The notes beneath the pieces were generated by a model, which saw only the letters and a list, made by a program, of their open reading frames with translations, had not been told where the DNA came from and ran no database searches. Shown piece after piece: positions 1 through 7,308 of a stretch of DNA of 45,507 bases (positions are counted from its first letter, which is position 1; each line of letters starts with the position of its first letter). The stretch spans positions 1 through 45,507 of the forward strand of contig NZ_QMEB01000012.1 of the NCBI RefSeq assembly GCF_012912135.1, given 5' to 3'. Source of the stretch: Brasilonema bromeliae SPC951. Lineage in GTDB: Bacteria; Cyanobacteriota; Cyanobacteriia; Cyanobacteriales; Nostocaceae. A program made the translations under genes and the position numbers.

Positions 1-198
1 GCTGATTACAACCAAGCACTGCGGATTAATCCCAACAATGCTTTAGCTTATGGCAACCGGGGTAATGCCCGCGCCGAGTTGGGAGACAAGCAGGGAGGAA
101 TTGCTGATTTGCAGAAAGCAGCTGACTTGTTTCGACAACAAGGAAATACAGCTAATTACCAAAAAGTGCTGGAGTTGATTAGAAAGCTTCAGCAGTAG
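1..198 (+). CDS. TPR-repeat protein, C-terminal end (partial)
   Basis: The first 65 codons are open in frame 1 and end at TAG. They read as the last tetratricopeptide repeat of a longer protein: YNQALRINPNNALAYGNRGN and then a helix pair with AELGDKQGGIADLQKAADL. The pattern of small and aromatic residues and the N-P-N turn before A-x-A-Y-x-N-R-G is typical of cyanobacterial TPR proteins. TPR domains are protein-interaction scaffolds and this fragment does not show which process is served. The 5' part lies outside the window. The short C-terminal helix after the last repeat looks like the natural end. Confidence 0.8.
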   Translation, partial: ADYNQALRINPNNALAYGNRGNARAELGDKQGGIADLQKAADLFRQQGNTANYQKVLELIRKLQQ

Positions 199-306
199 GC
201 AGGCGGAGTGATGGGTAGATGATTCTTAGTCAGGACGTGACTTGCTATTGGATTTTGACAGCATAATTGAAACATCAGCAGTTTTGCTATTGGGTAAGCA
301 AACAAC

Positions 307-369
307 ATGAGTCTGCAACTATCGATTCCTGATTCTGTACTGGAAGCTATCCGGCTACCTGAAAAGCGT
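307..369 (+). pseudogene. Remnant of a UPF0175-type antitoxin N-terminus
   Basis: An ATG at 307 opens a reading frame beginning MSLQLSIPDSVLEAIRLPEK, which matches my memory of the first 20 residues of cyanobacterial UPF0175 proteins, small antitoxin-like proteins of about 85-90 residues. After roughly codon 21 the similarity ends and the frame runs antisense into the neighbouring ParE/RelE toxin before stopping near 477. I read it as a stub left by deletion or by insertion of the toxin pair, not as a working gene. The family assignment is from motif memory only. Confidence 0.55.
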
Positions 370-382
370 CGCCTACCCATTA

Positions 383-700
383 TCATTCCTGTTCTAAAAT
401 CCTCTCAATATCTCTGCCTGCATAGAGAATCCGTACAATTTGGATATTTTCGTCTTGTTCAAAGTAAAAAATGAGATACTTTTTAAAATCCTTGACAGCC
501 CACTTACGCAACTCTTGTAAACGAGGATTCTGCACTTGATACAAACTACCCATTCCAGACATTCTTGCTAACTGTGCAAAAGTTTCTCTAACAGCGTCAA
601 AAAAATGGAGTGCAGCATCAGGGTTTTGTTGGGCAATGTAAGCAAAATGCTCATCTATATCCAAACTTGCTTTAGGTGTGATAATTATCCGCTTTGTCAT
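383..700 (-). CDS. ParE/RelE-family toxin
   Basis: This 105-residue protein has the layout of the RelE/ParE superfamily: a first strand (KRIIITPKASLDIDEHFAYI), a long helical hairpin, then a beta sheet with LRKWAVKDFKKYLIFYF and the C-terminal VRILYAGRDIERIL. That last motif, hydrophobic-R-I-L-H/Y-x-x-R-D, is characteristic of ParE-like toxins. Such toxins either poison DNA gyrase (ParE) or cleave mRNA on the ribosome (RelE), and the sequence does not decide which. I chose the internal ATG at 700 because it overlaps by one base the stop of the upstream antitoxin gene (TAATG), which fits translational coupling; the open frame continues upstream within the antitoxin gene, but those residues are not family-like. 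Length is normal, so it is probably intact. Confidence 0.85.
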   Translation of the reverse strand: MTKRIIITPKASLDIDEHFAYIAQQNPDAALHFFDAVRETFAQLARMSGMGSLYQVQNPRLQELRKWAVKDFKKYLIFYFEQDENIQIVRILYAGRDIERILEQE

Positions 701-1023
701 TATTGTCCCTGACGTAGCTTGTTCATCAGGTATGTGCGCTTTTGCTCCCACCATTCATCAGTAACTTCAATTGTCTCTCCACTCTCCAGTCCCTCAATTA
801 AAAGTTCCTCTATATGTTCTTGAGCCTTTTCGCTATAGCCTTTGGATAATTGCTCGGAAGGAAGACGACGCCAAGCTTCGTCATCTTCTTTGTCTTCGCT
901 CGGCTCATTAACTAGAATAATAACTTTAACTTGCTGATTATGCGGTAACTGCTGCAAAACTGTATCAGGTAATTCAATTTTGCCTTCGGTTGTGACTTTA
1001 GCTGGAAACTCGTATGCTTTCAT
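700..1023 (-). CDS. Antitoxin of the ParE/RelE pair
   Basis: This acidic 107-residue protein lies directly upstream of the toxin and overlaps it by one base. It appears to have two parts. Residues 1-40 (MKAYEFPAKVTTEGKIELPD and the strand that follows) resemble a small AbrB-like or DUF2281-like DNA-binding domain. Residues 50-100, with HIEELLIEGLESGETIEVTD and WWEQKR, look like the toxin-neutralising C-terminal region of ParD-type antitoxins. In such systems the antitoxin binds the toxin and represses its own operon. Its ATG overlaps the TGA of a truncated MazF-like stub (ATGA), so it has become the third member of what was another toxin-antitoxin operon. The domain split is an inference from pattern only. 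Confidence 0.7.
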   Translation of the reverse strand: MKAYEFPAKVTTEGKIELPDTVLQQLPHNQQVKVIILVNEPSEDKEDDEAWRRLPSEQLSKGYSEKAQEHIEELLIEGLESGETIEVTDEWWEQKRTYLMNKLRQGQ

Positions 1024-1082
1024 ATAACACCAGTGACACCAGGAAAATCGACTGTGACGACATCACCAGGATTGAATGTCAC
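1020..1082 (-). pseudogene. MazF/PemK-like toxin stub (20 codons)
   Basis: A GTG at 1082 overlaps the stop of the upstream 77-aa gene by four bases (GTGA). It opens a 20-codon frame, VTFNPGDVVTVDFPGVTGVI, ending in a TGA that overlaps the ATG of the next antitoxin. The motif G-D-V-V-x-V-D-F-P-G-V-T-G is the first strand of MazF/PemK/ChpA-type mRNA interferases, which are normally about 110 residues. The rest of the toxin is absent. The coupled overlaps on both sides suggest the toxin body was cut out and a different toxin-antitoxin pair was joined in. Confidence 0.65.
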
Positions 1083-1312
1083 TGGGTTGTCTCCTCGCTT
1101 TCAGAGAAAAGACTAGCTGCATACTGTAAGGAGAAGGTTGTTAATTCAAGCTGATCTGACTCACTCCAAGTATCGCTACTATCAATGACAGTAATATTTT
1201 GCTGGGTTAAATCATTCAGAATAAGAGCTGCTAGACGAAGCCTCTCGCTCAGTGACAGGGTATCGACAACATATCGATAAACTTCTTGGATACTTTGGTC
1301 AGTAGTTGGCAT
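1079..1312 (-). CDS. Small acidic protein, probable antitoxin of a lost MazF-like toxin
   Basis: This 77-residue protein has a helical N-terminus (QEVYRYVVDTLSLSERLRLA, then ALILNDLTQQ) and an acidic tail (SESDQLELTTFSLQYA). Proteins of this kind stand just upstream of MazF/PemK-like toxins in cyanobacteria and are taken to be their antitoxins. Here the downstream toxin is reduced to a 20-codon stub that overlaps this gene by four bases. A strong Shine-Dalgarno (TAGGAGGAAT) lies just before the ATG, so the gene should still be translated. It may now work as the leader gene of the three-part operon reaching to 383. I cannot assign a biochemical function from sequence. Confidence 0.65.
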   Translation of the reverse strand: MPTTDQSIQEVYRYVVDTLSLSERLRLAALILNDLTQQNITVIDSSDTWSESDQLELTTFSLQYAASLFSESEETTQ

Positions 1313-1577
1313 AGCTATTCCTCCTAACTAGTATTCTATTGTAACGGGAAGTAAAGTCCCGAAAATCCTTGCGATAGCACCAGTCGCAAAGGGACACGCT
1401 GCTTTGTATGCCTAGTGGGAACGGCCACGCCTTACGGCTATCGCAGCGTCTTTGCAGGAAATACGGCACGCTTAGCGCTTACGTTTCACTCGCGGCGGAC
1501 ATATAGCAATCCTAAATCATTCATGAGAAATTTGGAAACAATTGGGCGAATAGAATTCGCTACTACACAAACAAAGT

Positions 1578-1657
1578 CCCTTCGGGTATGCCTTCGGCAC
1601 ACCTTCGGTGAACGCAGTCGCCTACGGAGGGAAACCCTCCTGCAGCGCTGTCTCACC
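1578..1657 (+). repeat. 80-bp dispersed repeat, copy 1
   Basis: This stretch matches 11222-11301 at 78 of 80 positions in the same orientation (differences A/G and T/C). It is made of short GC-rich hairpins such as CCTTCGGGTATGCCTTCGG and GGAGGGAAACCCTCC. It lies between genes in both places. The near identity over 9.6 kb points to recent spread or gene conversion. Confidence 0.85.
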
Positions 1658-1670
1658 ACCTACGTGGACT

Positions 1671-1696
1671 TAAAAAAATAACCCGCGCAGGCGGGT
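1671..1696 (-). terminator. Rho-independent terminator for the kinase gene
   Basis: Read on the minus strand, the hairpin ACCCGC-CTGC-GCGGGT is followed by TATTTTTTTA, the stem plus T-run of an intrinsic terminator. It lies about 115 bases after the stop of the kinase gene at 1811 and is oriented to end that transcript. Confidence 0.7.
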
Positions 1697-1810
1697 TTGG
1701 TCTGTGTAGCCGCGATTTTTAATCGCCATAAATCAATTAAATTTTACATTTATTTTTGATGTTAAACCTACGTATTTTCTCACGATTCCATTCGGACTGC
1801 TATATGCTCG

Positions 1811-3184
1811 TTACTGAATTTCAAATGATTTAATCATTTTCTCTACTGTTTTGAGAAACTCATCATAATTATCTTTTTCTGCTGTGTAAGTAATGACATA
1901 TGCTTTATCACCTTTTAAAGTAAAAACTTGCAAATTTTGTAAACTATTTTCTCCTGTTTTCCCAGGAAACACTAATTCCTTTCCTAGTTTATTGGCAAAA
2001 GAAGTTTCACTTGTACTGACATTGGCATCTGGTGTATTCTTTTTAATTTCTTGAACTGAAGACTTGCTAAATTCATCTAACGTTCCTGAGAACTCTTCAA
2101 CGCTTATAATTACCTTTTCTTTAAATTTATCTACATCGCTTTGTTGGGGTGATACAAATGCAACCACTTCTTTGGTAACAGGGTTGTTTATATCTTGCCT
2201 TTGCCAGCTTTGAGGATATTTTATTTTTATTCCAAAATTAGAATTTTCATATTGTAGAAAACTTTCTGGAGTAGGAGGTTTAAAAATAGAAATTGCAGGA
2301 AGACTTATAGCAAGTACTGCTGCAATTCCCGATCCAATTAAAAATTTCTTAGGTAGTAATGTTTTTAAAGCTTCCAAAGCTTCATCTGCTGACTGGTAAC
2401 GCTGACGGTAGTCATAACGAACCATTTTGTCTATAATATTGGCTAGCTTTGGACTAACCTGTGCTTGATTTCGCCAAATAATTTCTCCTGTCTTGGAGTC
2501 TGTTGGGAATCCTCGGCGTCTTGGATCGGGATGAATCCCTGTCAAAGCTTGAATACAAATAACTCCAAGTGCATAGATGTCACTGCTTAATGTTGGTTTG
2601 CCGTTTGCTTGTTCGCTTGCCACATAACCAGGAGTACCAATAGCAACAGTAAACTGAGTTTCTCCTTGAGGATTAGCGATTTGAGTGGTGACTTGCTTGA
2701 CTGCACCAAAGTCAATCAATACAATCTTGCCATCTGACTCACGTCGCATAATATTCGAGGGTTTTAAATCGCGGTGAATAACTCGTTTTTGATGAACAAA
2801 GGCTAAGACCTCTAAAATCTGTTTTAAAAGCTTTATCACCTCAGCTTCACTGAGTTGTCTTTTGGAAAAGACTTCTTGGTTGAGGTCTTGACCTTTAATG
2901 TATTCCTGAACGATATAAAATTCTTGGTTTTCTGTACAATGTGCTAAAAGTCTTGGGATTTGGTCATGATTTCCTAAGATTTCCAGTATTTCTGCTTCCT
3001 GGTCAAAAAAACGTTTCGCGTGGTGTAGAGTGTAGGAGTCATCAGACTGAGGTTTCAATTGCTTGACAACGCACTGAGGATTTCCCGGTCGTTGCGTATC
3101 TTCAGCTAAGAAAGTGACACCAAACCCACCTTTTCCTATCTGTCGGATAATGCGGTAGCGTCCACATATTGTTTGACCCAGCAT
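1811..3184 (-). CDS. Membrane-anchored Ser/Thr protein kinase with PsbP-like extracytoplasmic domain
   Basis: This 457-residue protein is a Hanks-type kinase. The glycine loop GKGGFGVTF is at 17-25, the ATP-binding lysine is K41 (CVVKQLKP), the catalytic loop HRDLKPSN starts at H137, the metal-binding DFG is at D158, and an activation-segment motif GTPGYVASEQ follows. All catalytic residues are present. A single membrane segment (LIGSGIAAVLAISLPAISIF, about 283-302) separates the kinase from a C-terminal domain. That domain (about 310-457) carries YENSNFGIKIKYPQSW, typical of PsbP-like/DUF1795 domains found after cyanobacterial kinases. The C-terminal part probably senses something outside the membrane and signals to the cytoplasmic kinase; the ligand is unknown. 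The gene stands alone, with an inverted repeat upstream and a terminator downstream. No clear Shine-Dalgarno precedes the ATG. Confidence 0.9.
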   Translation of the reverse strand: MLGQTICGRYRIIRQIGKGGFGVTFLAEDTQRPGNPQCVVKQLKPQSDDSYTLHHAKRFFDQEAEILEILGNHDQIPRLLAHCTENQEFYIVQEYIKGQDLNQEVFSKRQLSEAEVIKLLKQILEVLAFVHQKRVIHRDLKPSNIMRRESDGKIVLIDFGAVKQVTTQIANPQGETQFTVAIGTPGYVASEQANGKPTLSSDIYALGVICIQALTGIHPDPRRRGFPTDSKTGEIIWRNQAQVSPKLANIIDKMVRYDYRQRYQSADEALEALKTLLPKKFLIGSGIAAVLAISLPAISIFKPPTPESFLQYENSNFGIKIKYPQSWQRQDINNPVTKEVVAFVSPQQSDVDKFKEKVIISVEEFSGTLDEFSKSSVQEIKKNTPDANVSTSETSFANKLGKELVFPGKTGENSLQNLQVFTLKGDKAYVITYTAEKDNYDEFLKTVEKMIKSFEIQ

Positions 3185-3221
3185 TTAAGTCACCGTGTGT
3201 TCAAGAACTTGTCACTGTATC

Positions 3222-3283
3222 GGAACCATCCTAAATGTTCGCTTTTGAAGCCAAATGCAGTTCACACGCCTTGGGATGGTTCC
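3222..3283. repeat. Inverted repeat upstream of the kinase
   Basis: GGAACCATCC (3222-3231) and GGATGGTTCC (3274-3283) form a perfect 10-bp inverted pair around 42 bases, just upstream of the kinase start. CTGTAT also flanks each arm: before the left arm, and after the right arm as ACTGTATATAG. It could be a small element or a regulatory structure in the kinase leader. Confidence 0.6.
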
Positions 3284-3368
3284 ACTGTATATAGCTTATT
3301 CTGTCAGTAGACTCAAGCCCTATCTATTAGGATTACAAATGACACAATACTATTTTTGCGTATTTGGT

Positions 3369-3407
3369 ATGAGAGTGCGATAAGCCTCCGGCTTGACGCA
3401 CTCTCAT
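3369..3407. repeat. Palindromic repeat (GCGATA...AAGCCTCCGGCTT type)
   Basis: ATGAGAGTGCG and CGCACTCTCAT enclose AAGCCTCCGGCTT, giving a near-continuous hairpin. The core (GCGATAAGCCTCCGGCTTGACGC) is the reverse complement of a dispersed element also seen at 6791, 7487 and 43310. It sits in a 700-bp spacer between the kinase and psaC that has no supported gene. Confidence 0.75.
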
Positions 3408-3556
3408 ATGATGAATCCAAATCTTTACTAAGATTATTTACATTAATTAATATTTTGATAAAAATCTCAGTCATTTGAACACGCAGAACTGCCATTTCTT
3501 GAAAAAGTTATTAACAAACAAGTTATATCTTCAACGCCCCCAAGCACTCCTTTTTG

Positions 3557-3585
3557 TTGACTTTTGATTCACATGTCTATATAAT
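3557..3585 (+). promoter_or_regulatory. Consensus-type promoter upstream of psaC
   Basis: TTGACT (3557-3562) and TATAAT (3580-3585) are separated by exactly 17 bases, a near-ideal sigma-70 type promoter. It points toward psaC, whose start is about 300 bases downstream, which would give a long untranslated leader. It is the only strong promoter-like match I noticed before psaC; transcript mapping is lacking. Confidence 0.55.
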
Positions 3586-3796
3586 ACGACCCGTGCTCAA
3601 AAAGCTGGTGCTTGAAAGGAGATTGATACAGGACTAAATACTCAACTTAGGCAATCCAAAACTCAAAATTCATCATCACCAAATCCATGCCAGACAGTCA
3701 TTAGAGCTACGCAATACATCCTTACTTAAATGCACAATAGCTTGACTGCAATTTAAAGGTGCTTATTACATTCTTTAAAGTTATGTAGCCTTTTAA

Positions 3797-4129
<333 letters not shown>

Positions 4130-4548
4130 ATTTTCCCTTCGGAAGGCAATTTATTCTCTCGATAGCAAGCACTTATTAGTAGTGGGGGCTGGGCATTACG
4201 TACCATTTACAACAATGGTGAGTCATGTCCAGCCTGCAATTTTATGAACTTAATGTAAAATTTTGAAAGAAATCGCAATACTGATATAGCAGGGAACAGG
4301 GAACGCTTAACAGGGAACGCTTAACAGGGAACAGGCTTGAAAGTCTCGTGGTGTCCGTATTTTCTCATTAGTTCATGTCCTAACCTACCTGGCAACTGCT
4401 ATAGATTGCATCTGGTTGCACGCACTGACAGGCTTTCCTCATATAGCTATAACTGTATACAACAAAGTCATTTTTTTGCCAAAATGCTACCTTTGTGCTG
4501 TTGACTATACTGTGTTTATTAGTCCTATAACAAGAGTGGTGTGATCAA
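4130..4548. other. psaC-glmS spacer with short tandem repeats
   Basis: No gene is seen. At 4290-4334 the units CAGGGAACAGGGAACGCTTAA and AACAGGGAACGCTTAACAGG are repeated in tandem, relatives of the heptameric TTCCCTG repeat at 21925 in the other orientation. TTGACT at 4501 with CTATAAC near 4525 could be a weak promoter for glmS, but the spacing is long. Confidence 0.6.
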
Positions 4549-6450
4549 ATGTGCGGAATCGTTGGGTATATTGGCACTCAAGCAGCAACAGAAATTCTGC
4601 TATCTGGGTTGGAAAAACTAGAGTATCGGGGATACGATTCTGCGGGAATCGCCACGATATGGGAAGGTGAAGTGAATTGTGTCCGGGCAAAGGGTAAACT
4701 TTATAATCTGCGTTCTAAGCTAGAACAAGTCGAAACACCTTCTCAAATTGGTATTGGTCACACTCGCTGGGCAACTCATGGTAAACCTGAGGAGTATAAT
4801 GCCCATCCCCATATGGATGCGGCTATGCGAATAGCAGTAGTGGTTAATGGGATTATTGAAAATTACAGCGAGTTGCGCGAGGAACTAAAACAGAAAGGAT
4901 ACCAGTTTCTCTCAGAGACTGATGTTGAGGTTATCCCCCACCTAATCGCTGAGTTTTTCAAACATCCCCCTTCTTCTGTTTCTCCCTTCTGTCCTTCTTT
5001 GTTGCTTGAAGCTGTTCGGGATACTGTTGATAAACTTAGGGGGGCGTTTGCGATCGCACTCATCAGTGCTGACTACCCCGACGAACTCATCGTCGTCCGA
5101 CAACAAGCACCTATGGTGATTGGTTTTGGGCAAGGAGAATTCTTCTGCGCTTCCGACACACCAGCGATTATTTCTCATACCCGTGCGGTTTTACCTCTAG
5201 ACAATAGGGAATTGGCACGTCTGACACCTCTGGGTGTTGAGGTTTACAACTTTGCAGGTGAAAGGTTGAAAAAACAGCCCCGCCTGCTTAACTTGAATCC
5301 CACAATGGTGGAAAAGCAGGGATTCAAGCACTTCATGCTTAAGGAAATTTACGAACAACCAGCAGTTGTACGGGCTTGTTTGGATGCTTACTTCAGTGCT
5401 GATTGGAGTGTTGGTGATTCTACAAATTCTCCCATTAAACTTGGTTTACCTGCAGAGATTTACGCTAATTTAGAACAAATTCAAATTGTTGCTTGTGGTA
5501 CAAGTTGGCACGCAGCATTAGTCGGTAAATATTTAATTGAACAACTGGCAGGAATTCCAACGCAAGTACATTACGCTTCTGAATTTCGTTATGCACCATC
5601 ACCCCTGACACCCAATACTCTGACGATTGGTGTTACGCAGTCTGGTGAAACCGCTGATACGCTAGCAGCCTTGGCGATGGAAAAAGAACGTCGTCAGGAT
5701 AAAGAACCAAAATATCAAGCACGATTATTAGGAATTACCAATCGCCCAGAAAGTACTCTGGGTCATATGGTAACTCAAATTATTAATACTCTGGCGGGAA
5801 TTGAAATTGGGGTGGCCGCAACGAAAACTTTTATTGCCCAACTGATGGCATTTTATGCATTAGCATTGGATTTGGCATATCTTCGTCAAACGATTTCTTC
5901 TACGAAATTGCAAGAGATTATTGACGGGTTGCGGCAAATTCCTGGTGAAATTGAAGCAACTTTGGAAAAGCAAGAAGAGTCTATTGGACAATTAGCGCAT
6001 GAGTTTGCAGAAACCAAAGATTTCATCTTTTTGGGAAGAGGGATTAACTTTCCTATTGCTTTAGAAGGGGCGTTGAAATTAAAGGAAATTAGCTATATTC
6101 ATGCAGAAGGATATCCGGCTGGAGAAATGAAGCATGGACCGATCGCTTTGTTGGATGCGAAAGTTCCAGTTGTGGCGATCGCCACACCCGGAAGTGTTTA
6201 CGAAAAAGTCATTTCTAACGCCCAAGAAGCCAAAGCGCGTGATTCTCGCTTAATTGGAGTGACTCCATTTAATCATGGGGAAGCAGCAGAAATCTTTAAC
6301 GACTTTATCCCAGTTTCCAAAGTTGATGAATTGCTTTCCCCAATTCTCACAGTTATTCCCCTGCAATTGTTGGCTTATCATATTGCGGCGCTTCGCGGTT
6401 TGGATGTTGACCAGCCGAGGAATTTAGCGAAGTCTGTGACGGTGGAATAA
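4549..6450 (+). CDS. glmS: Glutamine-fructose-6-phosphate aminotransferase (isomerizing)
   Basis: GlmS makes glucosamine-6-phosphate from fructose-6-phosphate and glutamine, the first step to UDP-GlcNAc for peptidoglycan and lipopolysaccharide. The 633-residue protein begins MCGIVGYIG, so Cys2 becomes the N-terminal nucleophile of the Ntn glutaminase domain; RGYDSAGIA and GHTRWATHG are also present. The isomerase half has two SIS domains with VACGTSWHAALVGKYLIEQL, TQSGETADTLAAL and the C-terminal LRGLDVDQPRNLAKSVTVE, the conserved end. Between residues about 138 and 157 there is a variable insert (KHPPSSVSPFCPSLLLEA) that lengthens the glutaminase domain slightly; such low-complexity inserts are common at this place in filamentous cyanobacteria. 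The gene appears monocistronic. Confidence 0.97.
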   Translation: MCGIVGYIGTQAATEILLSGLEKLEYRGYDSAGIATIWEGEVNCVRAKGKLYNLRSKLEQVETPSQIGIGHTRWATHGKPEEYNAHPHMDAAMRIAVVVNGIIENYSELREELKQKGYQFLSETDVEVIPHLIAEFFKHPPSSVSPFCPSLLLEAVRDTVDKLRGAFAIALISADYPDELIVVRQQAPMVIGFGQGEFFCASDTPAIISHTRAVLPLDNRELARLTPLGVEVYNFAGERLKKQPRLLNLNPTMVEKQGFKHFMLKEIYEQPAVVRACLDAYFSADWSVGDSTNSPIKLGLPAEIYANLEQIQIVACGTSWHAALVGKYLIEQLAGIPTQVHYASEFRYAPSPLTPNTLTIGVTQSGETADTLAALAMEKERRQDKEPKYQARLLGITNRPESTLGHMVTQIINTLAGIEIGVAATKTFIAQLMAFYALALDLAYLRQTISSTKLQEIIDGLRQIPGEIEATLEKQEESIGQLAHEFAETKDFIFLGRGINFPIALEGALKLKEISYIHAEGYPAGEMKHGPIALLDAKVPVVAIATPGSVYEKVISNAQEAKARDSRLIGVTPFNHGEAAEIFNDFIPVSKVDELLSPILTVIPLQLLAYHIAALRGLDVDQPRNLAKSVTVE

Positions 6451-6491
6451 TATAATTTCAGCTAATGTGGAGGATGTGGAGGAATAATTCG

Positions 6492-6751
6492 GTTGAACAA
6501 TAAAAAATGCGATTAAACAATGGATAAAACAGTTTAACAATTGCTGGAGCCACGTTCACCACGATTTTTCTACCATCTACATGGTGGGATGCGAAAATTT
6601 AAGGTCTTTCGGTTCTAAAATTGTTCAACAGGTTTATATGTGAGCAAATGGCTGTGCCTAATCAGTCAGACAGTTATTGTTCAATTTTTTTTCATAGCAT
6701 TTACACTGTAGAACGAGGAATCAGGAGTTTGAGCCACTGAAATTGTTCAAC
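6492..6751. promoter_or_regulatory. Six-copy array of a 10-bp motif (RTTGAACAAT-type)
   Basis: Three copies lie on the plus strand at exactly 20-base steps: GTTGAACAAT (6492), ATTAAACAAT (6512) and GTTTAACAAT (6532). Three copies lie in the opposite orientation: ATTGTTCAAC (6620), ATTGTTCAAT (6676) and ATTGTTCAAC (6742). The 20-base phasing places the first three on one face of the helix. The array fills the spacer between glmS and the NACHT module, so it may be a cooperative operator, or an iteron-like replication or excision site. No known regulator site comes to mind. Confidence 0.6.
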
Positions 6752-6790
6752 TGTTTCAAAGTGGACTCAAACTTTTAACAACAACCCAAC

Positions 6791-6828
6791 GTGCGATACG
6801 CGTAGCGTCAAGCCTCCGGCTTATCGCA
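6791..6828 (+). repeat. Dispersed palindromic repeat GCGATACGCGTAGCGTC...
   Basis: GTGCGATACGCGTAGCGTC followed by AAGCCTCCGGCTTATCGCAC folds into a hairpin (GTGCGATA with TATCGCAC, AAGCC with GGCTT). Related copies are at 3369, 7487 (inside a gene) and 43310. Confidence 0.8.
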
Positions 6829-6860
6829 CCTTTTACAGAAATCACTGTGGGAGTTGTAAA

Positions 6861-7004
6861 AATGCTTGCTCAACGAAATGAAAATGTCGCTGTACAAAAA
6901 TGTTACCTGGGATTAGATTTTGAAAATGCGGCAATGGGGTGTCGTCTAGCCGAGGCAATTATATTGCGGTACAGGTTGATGATGAATACGACTTTCTAAT
7001 TTGA
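6861..7004 (+). pseudogene. Small ORF with apparent frameshift, upstream of the NACHT module
   Basis: From ATG 6861 the frame reads MLAQRNENVAVQKCYLGLDF and on to GCRLAEA, then continues in poor sequence to a TAA near 6999. One frame over, the sequence NYIAVQVDDEYDFLI runs to a TGA at 7002-7004. The second piece looks more protein-like and its stop overlaps the ATG of the next gene by one base, as in an operon. The simplest reading is one small gene of about 47 codons with a one-base frameshift near 6950. The family is not recognised. It could also be intact with programmed frameshifting, though nothing proves that. Confidence 0.4.
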
Positions 7005-7273
7005 TGAATCATTTGGGTAAAACCGTACCTGAAAGTGCGAGAAAGTTAGATAAAGAGCAAACTCCTCAATTTGATATGACAGGAGGAGATTTTGTTATTG
7101 CCAAGCTGCGAGGTGGGAAAGGTTTACCTGATAAGGGATGGGAAGAAGTTAAGCCACAAGCAACACAAAAAATTAATAAAATTGCTGAGACTATAAACCA
7201 GCACGCTAAACAAATCAATAACATTAACGAAGTCAAGGATGCTCATTTTGGTGATGTCATTCACAAAAACTAA
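7004..7273 (+). CDS. Small protein with FGD-type motif, partner of the NACHT ATPase
   Basis: The 89-residue product is charged and mostly helical. The C-terminal third, INKIAETINQHAKQINNINE followed by VKDAHFGDVIHKN, ends in the pattern N-N-x-x-E-x-x-x-x-x-F-G-D. Almost the same pattern, YINNVTEAQNSQFGD, stands at residues 47-61 of the NACHT protein 35 bases downstream. Shared short segments of this sort resemble effector-associated domains that bring effectors and NACHT-type ATPases together in bacterial conflict systems; the exact class is not certain. I chose ATG 7004, which overlaps the stop of the upstream small frame, rather than TTG 7001. No catalytic motif is visible in it. Confidence 0.6.
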   Translation: MNHLGKTVPESARKLDKEQTPQFDMTGGDFVIAKLRGGKGLPDKGWEEVKPQATQKINKIAETINQHAKQINNINEVKDAHFGDVIHKN

Positions 7274-7308
7274 TTTCTCTAGTTAGAAGAAGAATGAGCA
7301 AATGAGCA

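Larger units (their letters stand above)
1313..1810. other. Gene-free spacer with mobile-type repeats
   Basis: No convincing gene is present. The stretch contains GCTGCTTTGTATGCCTAG near 1399, a relative of the hairpin at 13960; the sequence AACGGCCACGCCTTACGGC near 1421, related to a segment near 13620; the 80-bp repeat at 1578-1657; and a terminator hairpin. An 88-codon open frame across it is made of these repeats and is not protein-like. Confidence 0.6.

Noticed and set aside
1415-1681. 88-codon plus-strand ORF
   Set aside because: Made of dispersed repeats; the translation has no protein-like pattern.
6492-6542. Possible CRISPR from motifs at 20-bp steps
   Set aside because: The repeated unit is only about 10 bases and the copies differ; spacers of 10 bases are too short for CRISPR.
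6935-6975. tRNA-like string (GGGGTGTCGTCTAGCCGAGGC)
   Set aside because: It resembles the first half of a tRNA, but no anticodon stem, T-loop or matching acceptor end follows.
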